Origin: Gordius sp. MW1
Taxonomy: Eukaryota > Nematomorpha > Gordioida > Gordea > Gordiidae
Assembly (NCBI GenBank): GCA_964036665.1
Contig: OZ038533.1
Span: 821,001-885,000 of the forward strand
Length of the DNA: 64,000 nt
Reading direction: 5' to 3'
Both the position numbers and the translations under genes were made by a program. Below the pieces are notes generated by a model. The model searched no databases, was not told where the DNA came from, and worked only from the letters and a program-made list of their open reading frames with translations. Of this stretch, positions 24,301-35,100 are shown piece after piece (positions within the stretch are counted from its first letter, which is position 1; each line of letters opens with the position of its first letter).

Positions 24301-24867
24301 TCCCCTCCCCATCGTAGTGGTGGTGGCGGTAGTTCTTATCAGACTCAAAGAATGCTCGGTTCTTCTCCCCCACAACATAAACGAAGCAGGAATGATTCAG
24401 TACGATCTCAAGCCCCTTACCCTATGCCGAGTCAACTCAATGTCAACTCTCGGATGGGTCCGCCGGCCCCAGCGGGAGGGCCTGTCAGACGATTCGATAA
24501 CAGCAGCGGGGGAGGTGAAAAATTGAGATTGGGGTTCCAAGAAACCCCTAATTACTTCTCATCCAACCATTCTCATCATCAACAGCAGCACAATGAACAT
24601 CGAGGAGGTTCACCTTCCCGAGTTGGTTCTAATAGCTTGGGTAGCTTGATTTTGGGAGGCAATAACTCTTTCCCCAATAGCGGCGACTACAGAACAACCT
24701 CCAACTACATGGCCGCACCCGGAGGTCCTGGATTACCACAAGGCTATCATCAGATCCGTGCCTCAAGCAACTTAATGTCGTCTCGGGCCGCTTCACCCCC
24801 TAGACGTCGCAATCGGAACGGGCCTAATACCCCTCAGCAGCCCCCTTATCATTATAAAAGATATTGA
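18309..24867 (+). CDS. SAFB: SAFB-like protein: SAP domain, RRM and RG/S-rich tail
   Basis: Scaffold-attachment-factor-B-type nuclear DNA/RNA-binding protein. I place 17 exons: 18309-18422, 18460-18538 (or 18460-18475), 18617-18651, 18687-18770, 18811-18841, 18887-19268, 19948-20000, 20139-20236, 20327-20476, 20676-20814, 21108-21238, 21503-21699, 21825-21875, 22427-22524, 22741-23003, 23119-24867. That is sixteen listed blocks; a further small exon cannot be excluded. All junctions are GT-AG and phases agree, giving about 1,200 residues. The N-terminal SAP domain ([25 protein letters not shown]) is followed by an acidic region. The RRM carries [19 protein letters not shown] and [18 protein letters not shown], very close to vertebrate SAFB. 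The last exon is R/G/S/P/N-rich and ends in KRY, as SAFB ends in RRY. A short upstream frame begins at ATG 18264 and stops before 18309. Confidence 0.88.
20139..20476 (+). other. RRM region of the SAFB-like gene (two exons)
   Basis: Exons 20139-20236 and 20327-20476 encode one RNA-recognition motif. The RNP2-like strand is NIWISGL and the RNP1-like strand is KCFGFVTM; the second helix is [11 protein letters not shown]. The intron between them falls after HGK, directly before VLAAKVV. The residue-by-residue likeness to vertebrate SAFB RRM (FWVSGLSS, GKVVGAKVVT, RCYGFVTM, TELHGK) is the main reason for the gene assignment. Confidence 0.9.
21990..22199. mobile_element. TAGTGTTG-type hAT MITE in a SAFB intron
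   Basis: The element at 21998-22191 (194 bp) starts TAGTGTTGAAAAGCGGCTGG and ends in the inverted CCAGCCGTTTTTACAACACT followed by A. It is flanked by a perfect 8-bp repeat CAATTGAC (21990-21997, 22192-22199). Several GGTCGAC sites lie inside. It sits in the intron 21876-22426 and does not touch the splice sites. A relative lies at 39771-39939. Confidence 0.9.
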
Positions 24868-25934
24868 GCTCATCGAGGGTTCTTTAAAAATTGTTTCTCC
24901 ACCTAACATTCTAGCCCTCTTGCACTGTTATTTCTAGCGAAGGGCATGGTGTTTGCTAGGAGTTGATTGTATTCATATTTATGTAAGATTTATTCCTTGT
25001 CTATTTCCGCATCGTTTTTCAATGATTTATATGGTGTTTTAGTGTATTCATAAATTTTAATCTTATGTTTATCCAAATTTTGTGATTTATAGCACCATGT
25101 CGTTTTTGTAATTTTCTTATAGGGTTATAGTTATACGATTAAACAAATAAGTCATGATGTCATTGGCCGCGTGCCTTTTAGTCAAATCGATCGATCACGT
25201 ACAATACTTTTAAATGTGATTGACTGGTATTTAGCGATTATTTTACGCTTAAAGTTATTCAGTTGGAAATTATTAACCCAATCATAAGAAAAATCAGAAT
25301 AGAAAGAGAATTAGCATGTTTATTCTATTTATTTAAATTTTTATTGCCTACACTGGACACCAAATGTCTCTTGTTCTATAGAGTTCGCAATTGTTTAATG
25401 AGAAGGAAGACATTTAATTTATAATTAGTTCAACTATTAGAACTTATTTGTTTAAAAGGGCGAAGATTTATTTGCTCATATGTGATATCTTTTTTACCAT
25501 TTTCCTTAACTTAAAAATATCTCCCCCATTCCCTAAAATCTTTTTCATTTGTTAAATAAAGCCTAAATGCTAATTGCTATGCAATTTAGAGGCTCGCTTT
25601 TGGTTGTCCGTCATTTTTAAATAATTGCCGTGGAATATATGGATTTATAATGGCTTATGCTTCTGTAAAAGGCTTTTATTTCGCTTTTGCAAATAGACTA
25701 GCTAATGACCGCTGGTTGGCTTTCATTTTTTCGACCTCGCCCAATATACATTAATCTTGTTGTGCCCGACTGATTAGCTTTATACCTAAATTTATTTAGG
25801 CAACTCGTCAAGGTTGTTGCTATATATCGGATTATTGCGAAACTGGCTAAACGATTCCCAGCAAATTATGATGACCGTTGCTTACTTCTACTCTATTTGA
25901 CCCCGGCTAGAGGCCAAAATTCTGGTTGATAGCT
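24868..25934. other. 3' flank of the SAFB-like gene
   Basis: No coding motif was seen. The first few hundred bases are presumably 3' untranslated region, but I did not find a clear AATAAA site close to the stop codon; a candidate AAATAAAG lies near 25555. The rest is AT-rich spacer. Confidence 0.4.
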
Positions 25935-26873
25935 ATTTAGATCAGAGGTCAGATTTGTTAGAATTTTTCAGCCCGAACCCGGCCCGGCCCGATTTTTTAA
26001 TTAATCTGCCCGCCCGAGCCCGCCCGAACCCATCTAAGTGTCCGCCCGGGCCCGCCCGAATCGTTAAAGCTGCCCGAATTGCCCGGCCCGAAATATTAAA
26101 TTTGCCCGTTAGTCCCGAATTTGTGAGGTCGCAAACAGAGGTCGGATTTGTTAAAATTTTTCTGCCCAAACCCGGCCCGGTCTAAATTTTTAACTAATTC
26201 CCCGCCTGAACCCTTCTAAGTGTCCGCTCAGCCATGCCCAAACTATTAGAGCTGCCCGGCCTTATTAATAAAATTTGCCCGTTAGACTAGAAATTATCCA
26301 ATTCCAAAATCTTTTAACCACTATTACAAAATAAGCATTAAATAATGGCATATTGATCAGAACAAAGATGACAATATTTTATTATTCATAATTATTATGT
26401 AAAAATAACAAATCGTCGACAATTTCCGGGGATAATCATGTGCGTCTTTCCTCTATTAATCTTCCTGCGATAGAGAAACTTCTTTCACTTGCAGCACTCG
26501 TCGCCGGGATGGCAAAGAGTATTTTTGTTAATCTTGCTAATTTAGGATACCTAAAATAGTTATAATTTTAGATAACTTTAATGTGACTTGTTTTCTTTAT
26601 TTTTCCACCATATTAAAAGGGAAAATTTTTCATCCACGTCCTTGTCTAAAACATCATTCAAGTATGAATTGATCTCATCTAATGCTGTATCATCTTCATC
26701 ATCAGCCCATAGCGAATTTTTCTTTTTTCGAGGAAAATCAATTTGATAAAATTTTTGGCATGCCCGAATCTTATCAGCGTGCCCGCCCGGGCCCGCCCGA
26801 AAAGTAAAACTTAAGACAGTTGCCCGGCCCGGCCCGTGGGCCGGGCCGGGCATTTCTGACCTCTGATTTAGAT
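25935..26873 (-). mobile_element. hAT element with GCCCGG-rich ends and 8-bp duplication
   Basis: The element at 25943-26865 (923 bp) starts CAGAGGTCAGATTTGTTAGA and ends GGGCATTTCTGACCTCTG. It is flanked by a perfect ATTTAGAT duplication (25935-25942, 26866-26873). Both ends hold repeated GCCCGGCCCG. A second copy of the left end (CAGAGGTCGGATTTGTTAAA) starts near 26137. The minus strand carries a transposase C-terminal remnant, so this is a deletion derivative of an autonomous hAT element. Confidence 0.88.
26385..26760 (-). pseudogene. hAT transposase dimerisation-domain remnant
   Basis: Read on the minus strand from about 26760: ADDEDDTALDEINSYLNDVL, then DEKFSLLIWWKNKE, then after a stop and frame change the signature AIPATSAASERSFS, with LIEERRT and PEIVDDLLFLHNNY. 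This is the C-terminal dimerisation domain of Ac/hobo-type hAT transposases, with at least one frameshift near 26575. The N-terminal DNA-binding and catalytic parts are absent. Confidence 0.75.
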
Positions 26874-27128
26874 TTGCTGTTTTGTTAGTTTCTTTTGACA
26901 ATTTTGTCTAGGTTGTTGCTTTTCAACGGGTGATTGCGAAACTGTCTAAATAATTCCCTGCAAATTAATGATGACTGTTACTTATCTGGCCCCGGCCAAA
27001 GGCCAAAATCCTGGTTAATTGCTATTACATTTTCTGATATGTGAATTTCTTTTGACAATTTGGCTAGTTTGTTGCTTTATAACGGATGATTGCGAAATTG
27101 TCTGAATAATTCCCTGTAAATAATTGAT
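26874..27128. other. Short spacer between two related hAT elements
   Basis: Contains two diverged repeats of TTTTGACAATTTTGTCTAGG / TTTTGACAATTTGGCTAGTT (about 26892 and 27051), each followed by TTGTTGCTTT and GGATTGCGAAA-like text, as does 25808-25850. This is a local triplication of a 120-150-bp unit. Confidence 0.5.
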
Positions 27129-28008
27129 GTCCGTAGCAGAGACCAGAAATGCCCGGCCCGCTGGCCGGGCAACTGTCTTAAATTTTAATTTTCGGGCGGG
27201 CACGCTGATAAGATTCGGGCGTAAATCCTAGTAAATTATCTTTACTTTCTTATTAATTAGATTGTATATCACGTTCGCGAATGCTGCCACCCCCCCCCCC
27301 CCCCCCCTGTTAAATCTTTGCCCCACTCCATCTTTTAGATCACTAACTACGTTTATGGAGGATTGAATTATTTTTATTTATGTAGCCATTTCATTGTTCG
27401 CAATACACATGTGAGCCGTCTAGGCTTAAAACAGAGGCGTCATGCCATTTTCACACAATGTATGCGCATAAGTGTTTAGTTTAATACTAATTCATTAATT
27501 TTTTTAACAAATAAAATTTCGTTCAGCTTTTTTGATCCCTACTTATTTTTATAATACATAATTAATTCACAACCGTTCTTTTTTCTTCAAATAGAAATTT
27601 TTATTCTAAAAGTAATACTAATTTAAATAATTTATTATTTATCAACTAAAATTGTGTGACCTATGATTGGTTTCGCCAGCGATGATATAATATTTAAAAA
27701 AAAACTGGGCAAATTTTTTTGCATTAATTTAGGAGATTGATTTGTCCGTTCCAAGTTTATGCAAATGCTGTCCCTGTCCATTGGTTTTTAAGCTTTATAT
27801 TTTTAAATCTTTTTATTATATAAAATATCGTGCTTGATCTTAACTCTTAATTAGATTAAAAATTTTATTAATCAAGCTGGGCAGCTCTAATGGTTCGGGC
27901 ATGGCCGAGCGGACACTTAGATGGGTTCGAGCGGGCAATGAAGTTAAAAATTGAATCGGGCCGGGTTCGGGCAGAAAATTCCAAACAAATTTGACCTCTG
28001 TTCCGTAG
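27129..28008. mobile_element. Second GCCCGG-type hAT element, opposite orientation, non-autonomous
   Basis: The element at 27137-28000 (864 bp) starts CAGAGACCAGAAATGCCCGG and ends CAAATTTGACCTCTG. Its flanks are GTCCGTAG (27129-27136) and TTCCGTAG (28001-28008), a 7/8 match. The ends match those of the element at 25943-26865 in inverted order. The interior is AT-rich with a poly-C run near 27290-27308 and has no transposase motif. Confidence 0.8.
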
Positions 28009-28429
28009 CTTTCTTCTACTTTATTTGACCCCGGCCAAAATCCATTTTTATATTTATCCCTGAACGTTTTGGCATTGGTATCTTAGCTTCAAATATACCA
28101 AGAATAATAATTTTTTGGGCTAAAATAAATAATAATGACCGCGGTTGGCTTTAATCCCCCCCCCCTTTTTCACCCTCTCGCAAAAAAGAGTCTTTTTGCC
28201 CCGATATTCCTACGTCAAATTGACTTCATATTTCGTCGTGTTTACCACTGCAACCGCTTGGGATTCCAATTAAGCCATTCCGAGTACGATACCTGGTGGC
28301 AACAATCTTTCTCACGTCTCACAGCACTCCCCCCCCCCCCTAACAAGGGCCTATGCCTCCAATAATATGAGTGAACCTCCGTGAGGACAAATTTTTTTTG
28401 CTTTTATTAATTAACCTAAATTTTGCGTT
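28009..28429. other. Unassigned spacer
   Basis: A 76-codon frame at 28135-28365 has no recognised domain and contains two poly-C runs. I do not call it a gene. Confidence 0.4.
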
Positions 28430-28760
28430 GATTTTTGCCCGTCTGCCGGCTACTGACCATTAGAAAAAATGACCACTGGCCAAAGTATGATTGGAAATTT
28501 TTTTAATATTTGGCCCTTATGTATTTATACGATTTTTGACCGTCTGCTGACTACTGACCAATAGAAAAAAATGACCATTGGTCAAAGTGTGAATCGTATT
28601 TTTTTGCCTATATTTTGCCCTTATATAAGGCTATTCGACCGTCTGATGACCATTAGAAAAAATGACCAGTGGACAAAGTGTTATTGGGAAATTTTTTCGT
28701 TTTTTTATGTTTTACCCTTATTTTATACGGTTTTTGACCGTCTGCTGACTACCTGTTTTC
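28430..28760. repeat. Inverted relatives of the 597-1960 satellite
   Basis: Three units of about 105 bp read GACCGTCTGCTGACTACTGA, then CCATTAGAAAAAATGACCA, then TGGCCAAAG, ending near 28760. Reverse-complemented, they match the satellite core and its AGTAGCCAGCGGACGGTCAA flank. The copies are diverged. Confidence 0.7.
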
Positions 28761-29171
28761 ATATTATTTATAAAGCTTTTAAGCTTCAATATACACCCTT
28801 AATCGATATAATAAATCCGTAATTATAAATTAATGACCTTGGGCAAACATTTGAAATTGTTTACTTATCCAATTTTGGGCTTTATTAATTGTATTTAGTA
28901 ATGGTGAAATGCTTAGCACTAGCGCGCGTACCGTCTCCCCGCTACATACCATGACTTTTTGTATGCGCTAGAGATAACAGGTGGAACATTTACAGCAGAA
29001 AGGCCCGTGAAAATAATTAAACTGTCCTAAAACTCGATATTATCCTTTTTCGTATTCATGTAATTTATTGTGCAAAGAAAAAATATAAATAATAATAAAT
29101 ACTTTAGATTTAAAGGGAATTAAAAAGGATAACAATAACGTGGGAATGTGTTTTTATAAGACTAGATAAAA

Positions 29172-32100
29172 TCAATCAGACGTTGCAGCCAACTGAAAGT
29201 AAGAAGCGGCAGCCGCTTTATTTTCATTCTGAAGGAGGTAATTGACGTAAGATTCGCAAACTTCTTTCCACAAACGTCCCTTTGGTGCCTGTTAAGAGCC
29301 AATAAATTATTAATATATTCCTATCATAAAATTCTAATCTTTTTGTGTGACACGGATTTTCATAATATAAATACATGTTTTTTAAACAATCAAAGCTGAC
29401 ATAAGTCGAGTCCACCAAACAAATTGAATTTTACCATTCTCCATGGCATTAATAAAATTGTCAATAATATAAATTAAATGACAAGCAAGACTTAACTGTA
29501 ATATTAACTATGACAAATCATGTTATTTAACCCTAATAAAGCTGCTGCCTTATGCTTACGGTGAGGGGGTCAGCCTTAGAATCTTGTTCCACGGTTAATT
29601 CAAATTCTAGGATGCCTTTGTATAAGAAGAATGCCATATCACCACGTTGAGCGTCTAATAAGGCCCGACAAGCTTTTTCATACATACCTATATTCAGGTA
29701 TATCATCGAGGCGAATATCTATAGTATGAGTAAATAAGAAAATTAAAATAAGGGTTGGTTGATAACTAAAACTATTTTAAACTTGAGTGAAATAATTTAG
29801 TTTATTAATAATTTCAGCACGCAATAATTGCTAATGCTTTCCTTACGGAGAAAAAATTAGAGAATGTCAAAAAGCTTTAGTTGACAAACGTGGGACTTTG
29901 ATCAAAAGGCATGAAATTCGTATTTAACATAATGTAGTCTTTTACACGGGCCATGGGCTTAGCTAGGATTTGAACGGGGGTAGACAATAATATTGGGTGT
30001 TTTTTTATATAATATTTGTTTATAAATGCTCTGGCCTCAATCGGTATAAAAACTTAACATCAATAACAATAATAATGGGCAAATATAAAATGTTTAAGCC
30101 TTTTTTATTTTTAAATGATAAAAATGAAATTAAAAGTTATCATAATAATGCTATCTTTCTAGGATTTTCGGCAAACTGTTCGATGACTTCAGACTTTATA
30201 GTCCATTTTTTCCTTCATCAACTTCTGTGAACACTCATTACACACAATTTAAATTATTAGGTAAATTTGCCAATGAGTGTCTATTTTGATTAAAGTGTAA
30301 ATATAACGAAGGGCAAAAAGACAATATTTAATTTTAAAAGATGATATTCATACAAAAAATTTTTATTTGCCTCCCGGCTAGGCCCATGTATTGACCTTAA
30401 ACTAAGCCACTAATGAGTCCATAAGAGAACGTCCTGCGTGTTATAAGAATCTAAATTTATTTGCTTATAAATATTCAAACATTCACCATTGAGAGAATTA
30501 AATTAAAAGTTCACGTTAAATCCCTTATCCCAGGAGCATAAGTAATTAGCCCATCGTTCCATAATTTGGAGGTATGCTTCTTGCGTCAGCGTCATCTATT
30601 TATGGGAATACGGTATAAACATATTTGACAGTATAATTGATTAAATCACATTACTTTAGCGATCCAAGCTGCTCTCTCCCAATAACCAGCTGATTGAAGG
30701 TATTGACAGCCATCAAAAAACTTGCATATACAACAAAGCATCGCTATCCCATCTACATACGCATTGAAAAGAAACAAATGTCAACTAATTATTATTATAT
30801 TAGCTCAAATTTTTTATATATAATTTAGCGGCAATTCAGCATACACAGGCATGGGCGTAGCCAAGGGGGGGGGGAGCGGGGAGAGGCGGTTGCCCCCTCT
30901 AAATCCAATTTTTTGTTGAAATTTATTAAAAGTATAGCTAAAATTTCAAAAAACATTCATTTTGCCTCTTACTAAATCAGTATTGACCCCCTTCTAATTC
31001 CAATGCTGGCTATGCCCATGTACATGGGTATGTGATTTTAAAATTATTGAAGAAGACTTTAATTAAATAATACATTTAAACATCAAGAGCAAAAATCTTT
31101 ATAATATTCAAGCGATTTTATAATGGTAATACCTTTTAAATTCCCTAAGGCGATGAGGTTGGTGGCGACTAACTTAACGGTTGCATGAGAATTTTGATCA
31201 GCGCTAGGTGCTGAAGCAAAGAAAGCCGCCCTGATTATTATTAAACAAAATTAAATTTGTTACAATTAATCTTTTATTTTTTCATAGGCACTTTAGAAAA
31301 TTGAAATACATGATGAAATACATTGCATTATTGGGATTTATTTTCAATTTTATCCATAGAAAATTTTTTTAAAATAAAGGGTAAAAAAGCCATCGATACT
31401 TTTATTTATAAAATGACATCCTGTGCTTAATTATTATCATCAATTTGATTAAAATATATTTCATAAATATCATGTGAATAAATGCTAAATATCTTGCAAT
31501 CCATAAAATTCGATGAAATAAATTCTTAATGCGTATTTGCAAAATTAAAGGATTTAACTAACTCGAAACTAGACTTTTCTCTATCAACAAGCCATCTGAC
31601 CACTTCACGATTCAAGCCCAACATTTTGAACTCGTCCAAAGGGCTTATGATTTCTTCAAAATTGCTTTCGCATTCTTCATCTGTAGCAAAGTTTGGGGAA
31701 TCAAATGTTTCATTGTTTTGATCAACATTGCTTTGCCGCAACAGAAGTTTCACCAATTCAAATTTCTAAATTATTTATTAATTTGCGATTAGGTAGAAAT
31801 TAAATTTTATGATTAGAAAATTGATATTCAACAATAGATGTAAGATAATTAATTTATTGTACGTAAAAGCCTCAGATAAGGGATTAAAGATGTTAATATA
31901 AAACATAAAAGGATAAATAAATGAGTTTATTAAAAAACTATAAATTTTAATATTTTTTCTGAACTTTAAATTTGTAGAATTAAAATAAGCGAGAATAAGG
32001 AATTAGGCTCAATTATAATTTGTTACTTTGAACAAGTCATTTTCTTGCAAATACTGACCACGCATTAAACGCCTAAAAGACATTGGACATGGTTTACCCT

Positions 32101-35100
32101 CTGTCTAAGTTCAATAAACAAAAGATATACATCAAATTGACATTTTAGGGAAAGAAATTTATACATTAATAGTGCTAAATTTATTTACATTTTAATGGAA
32201 ATCAAGTTTAAAAAAATATAAAATTGTTAGAAATATACCGCTTTTTTGAGCCCCGATTGAGCGTTCAACAAGGAATCTAATGCGTAACGCCAATATTCAG
32301 TTTCTAATCGATCGCAACCAAACCTAAATTTATATGAAAAATAAAATGATAGCAATTAAAATTTCAAAAAAGTGCATGTTAAAATTTTTCTAATTTTTAT
32401 CACAATCTCACATTATAATTTGCTAGGCCAGTGGTTTTTAACCTTTGTATACACGCGACCCCCCAAATATTTTATAATTTATTGCGGCCCCCCATTTTTT
32501 TCATAATAATTTATATTTGTTATATTATCTGTAATATATTGATTTTCTATTATTTTTTCATTTTATTATATAATAAACATAAAACACAACTTTATTATTT
32601 CATTATCTATTTAAAATTTAAATAGATAATGAAATAATAACCACATAAAAACTTCATAATTAAACATAAAAACAATGTTTAAAATAAAAAATATATGCAT
32701 TCGGAAATATATTTAATGAGATTTCTGCTGCTGAACATCTTCAGCCAATTTGTTAATTCTTGGTTCAATTGATTGTAATGCTATCCTCATGCAGGAATCT
32801 AGTGGCAATCGATTGCGTTTTTTACTTTTTATATCCACCATAGTTGAGAAGCCTTTTTCACACAAATAGGTACTAGCGAAAGGCAGCAAATTTTGAATTG
32901 CTGCTGAAAATAATGGAGGATATTCTGCACGAATTTGTATCCAAAATTGCGGCAAACTTTTAGTTTTAAACAAAGATTTTAAATTACAATCATTTATTAA
33001 TTCTAATAATGAATCTTAAGACAACGAGTTCGAATCCCCTGGTGAGTATTTTTTCTAAAGCTTTTCTGAATATTTTTATTTTATTCTAAAAAATTTTGGC
33101 GACCCCCCGGCAAACTGGGGGTCGCGACCCCCAGGTTAAGAATCACTGTGCTAGGCTACAATAAATTTTTCCACAAATTTTGTAATCAATATAAAATGAT
33201 CATATTCAGTCCTATTCACAGCAATATTTAACCAAACTATTAGCAAAACTTAATGCAAAATTGTAAAAAACCAGCAGAGGAAAACTAGCATATAAAAAGT
33301 TAAAATTTTTAATTGTAAATATTTAATCAATAATTAAATATATTAGAATATTTACTATTTACCATTCAGAAGCAATTATACATTTTTGAATGGTGCTTAA
33401 TGGGGAATCTTCACTTCCCAAAACATTTAGTTGTATCATTTGAGAAATGGCGTTGGACAAGATAACTTGCCCGAGCTTGTGTTCATCAACCGAGCCAGGC
33501 ATGGGGAGAGAAGAAGGAGAATTGGCCACTCCAGTCACCTGCCTAAAATTGCAGATCAACCAAGTGGCAAAAGTGGACAAAGACTTGGACAAGCAACAAA
33601 CAGATGGTTTTCGTACCCCCATATCTAATTTTACATTTTGCTAACTTTAAGCTCAAAATATTTTTATGAAGCTTTATTTATATTCTTCCACCAAAATAGT
33701 TGTAAATTCTGATAGTTCTCTAATTAAGCCCATAATTTAGGGTTGGCCTCATTTTTTCGAAAACATAAATAATAATATTGTTACAAAATATAGCAATTAA
33801 AAGTAGTTATAAAACATGCCTTGTTTGTATAACGGATATTGGTGTGTTTTATTATGTCGCCCCAAGAAAGGCATTAAATCTTCATTGGAGTGGGCGGGGT
33901 TAGTGTTGATACTTTTAGAAATCACCTTTTCTTTCTTCCAAAAAGTTCTCAAACTGTAATCAGCGATCCCGAGCTGACCAGTTGTCGTTATGTAGGCTAT
34001 ATAATCACTTGTCAACCAAGAGACATCTTTAATCTTAATCAGTCGCCAGGCTGGGTCGCTCGATGAATGAAAACAATGGAATAATCTGATTCCCTTATAT
34101 AAAAATATTTTTAGATTTGTACAATTAGAATTTTGGAATTTAAAGTATCATAAGTCTTAATCATCTTAAATTTCGAAATAGATTAGAGCATAAACCTTAA
34201 TTTCAAGAGTTGTTTTAATTTGTTTTTTATGTATACTTTATATGTTGTCCTCTAACGTTTAGCTCATAAATATTGTTCTTAACGTTATCTTAAAGCACTA
34301 AACCTTAGTAGTGACAATTTATTCCTCGACATTAATTTAACTAGGAACGTTAAAATGGTATTTTTTAAGCAAGGAACTTTTTAATAGGCTTATCTAAGCA
34401 TAAACATAATTGCAAATCGAAGCAAAAACCAGAAAAAAGTCAACTTTTAATCAACAATGACAACTCTTCGCTTTAAAAGAGCAGCTCGGGCGTACAAAAT
34501 TATATTTAATATTAAAGTCTGTAAAACAATATATTTAAGGAATTATGAAGAAAAGTATGTAGTAATGATGTACTTCTTGAATGTCCCACACTTCTAGCCT
34601 TAGATTAGTGAAGATTAGCACTTTGGGTATAACTAAAGTGGAGCCCGACCTATTGTCTCGTGCCGGGCTAAAGAGAATTTTATGTAGTTTTTCCCTAATA
34701 GCTACTCGCCCGTTCGTTTCGGGTTTGGACAACTCAATTTCCGCAAGTTTTATACTCACCAAAGTGGGCGCGCTAGTTATAGCACTGACCATTGTTTTAG
34801 TGGACCCCGTTTGCAATGATTTCTGGAGAGGTTCTTTAGAAATTATGATAGTTCCGTCTCGGCCAGCCATTAACAAGGCAGTAGAGGGGTGATGAAATGC
34901 TAGGCTGGCATAAGCTAGGCCCTCGCATCCAGGTATGAGGACGCGTGGTAATTTGATCCCTTTGTTAACTACGTTGTCACGGATTGAAAAGTAAAAAGTT
35001 TGATTTTTTGGATCAGAAAATACGAATGACTCAATTTCACTGCCACTTTTTTCATCGCCGTTCTCGAATGGGCATACATTCCAAGCCTTTGATAGAGTAA

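Noticed and set aside
25942-26185. Two overlapping open frames rich in G, R, P and A
   Set aside because: They translate the GCCCGG-rich transposon end on both strands; no domain.
33028-33044. tRNA gene from GAGTTCGAATCCCC
   Set aside because: Only a T-arm-like half is present and no cloverleaf can be drawn.
33431-33644. Plus-strand frames of 65 residues
   Set aside because: Antisense shadows of a WDR11 exon (33542-33363).
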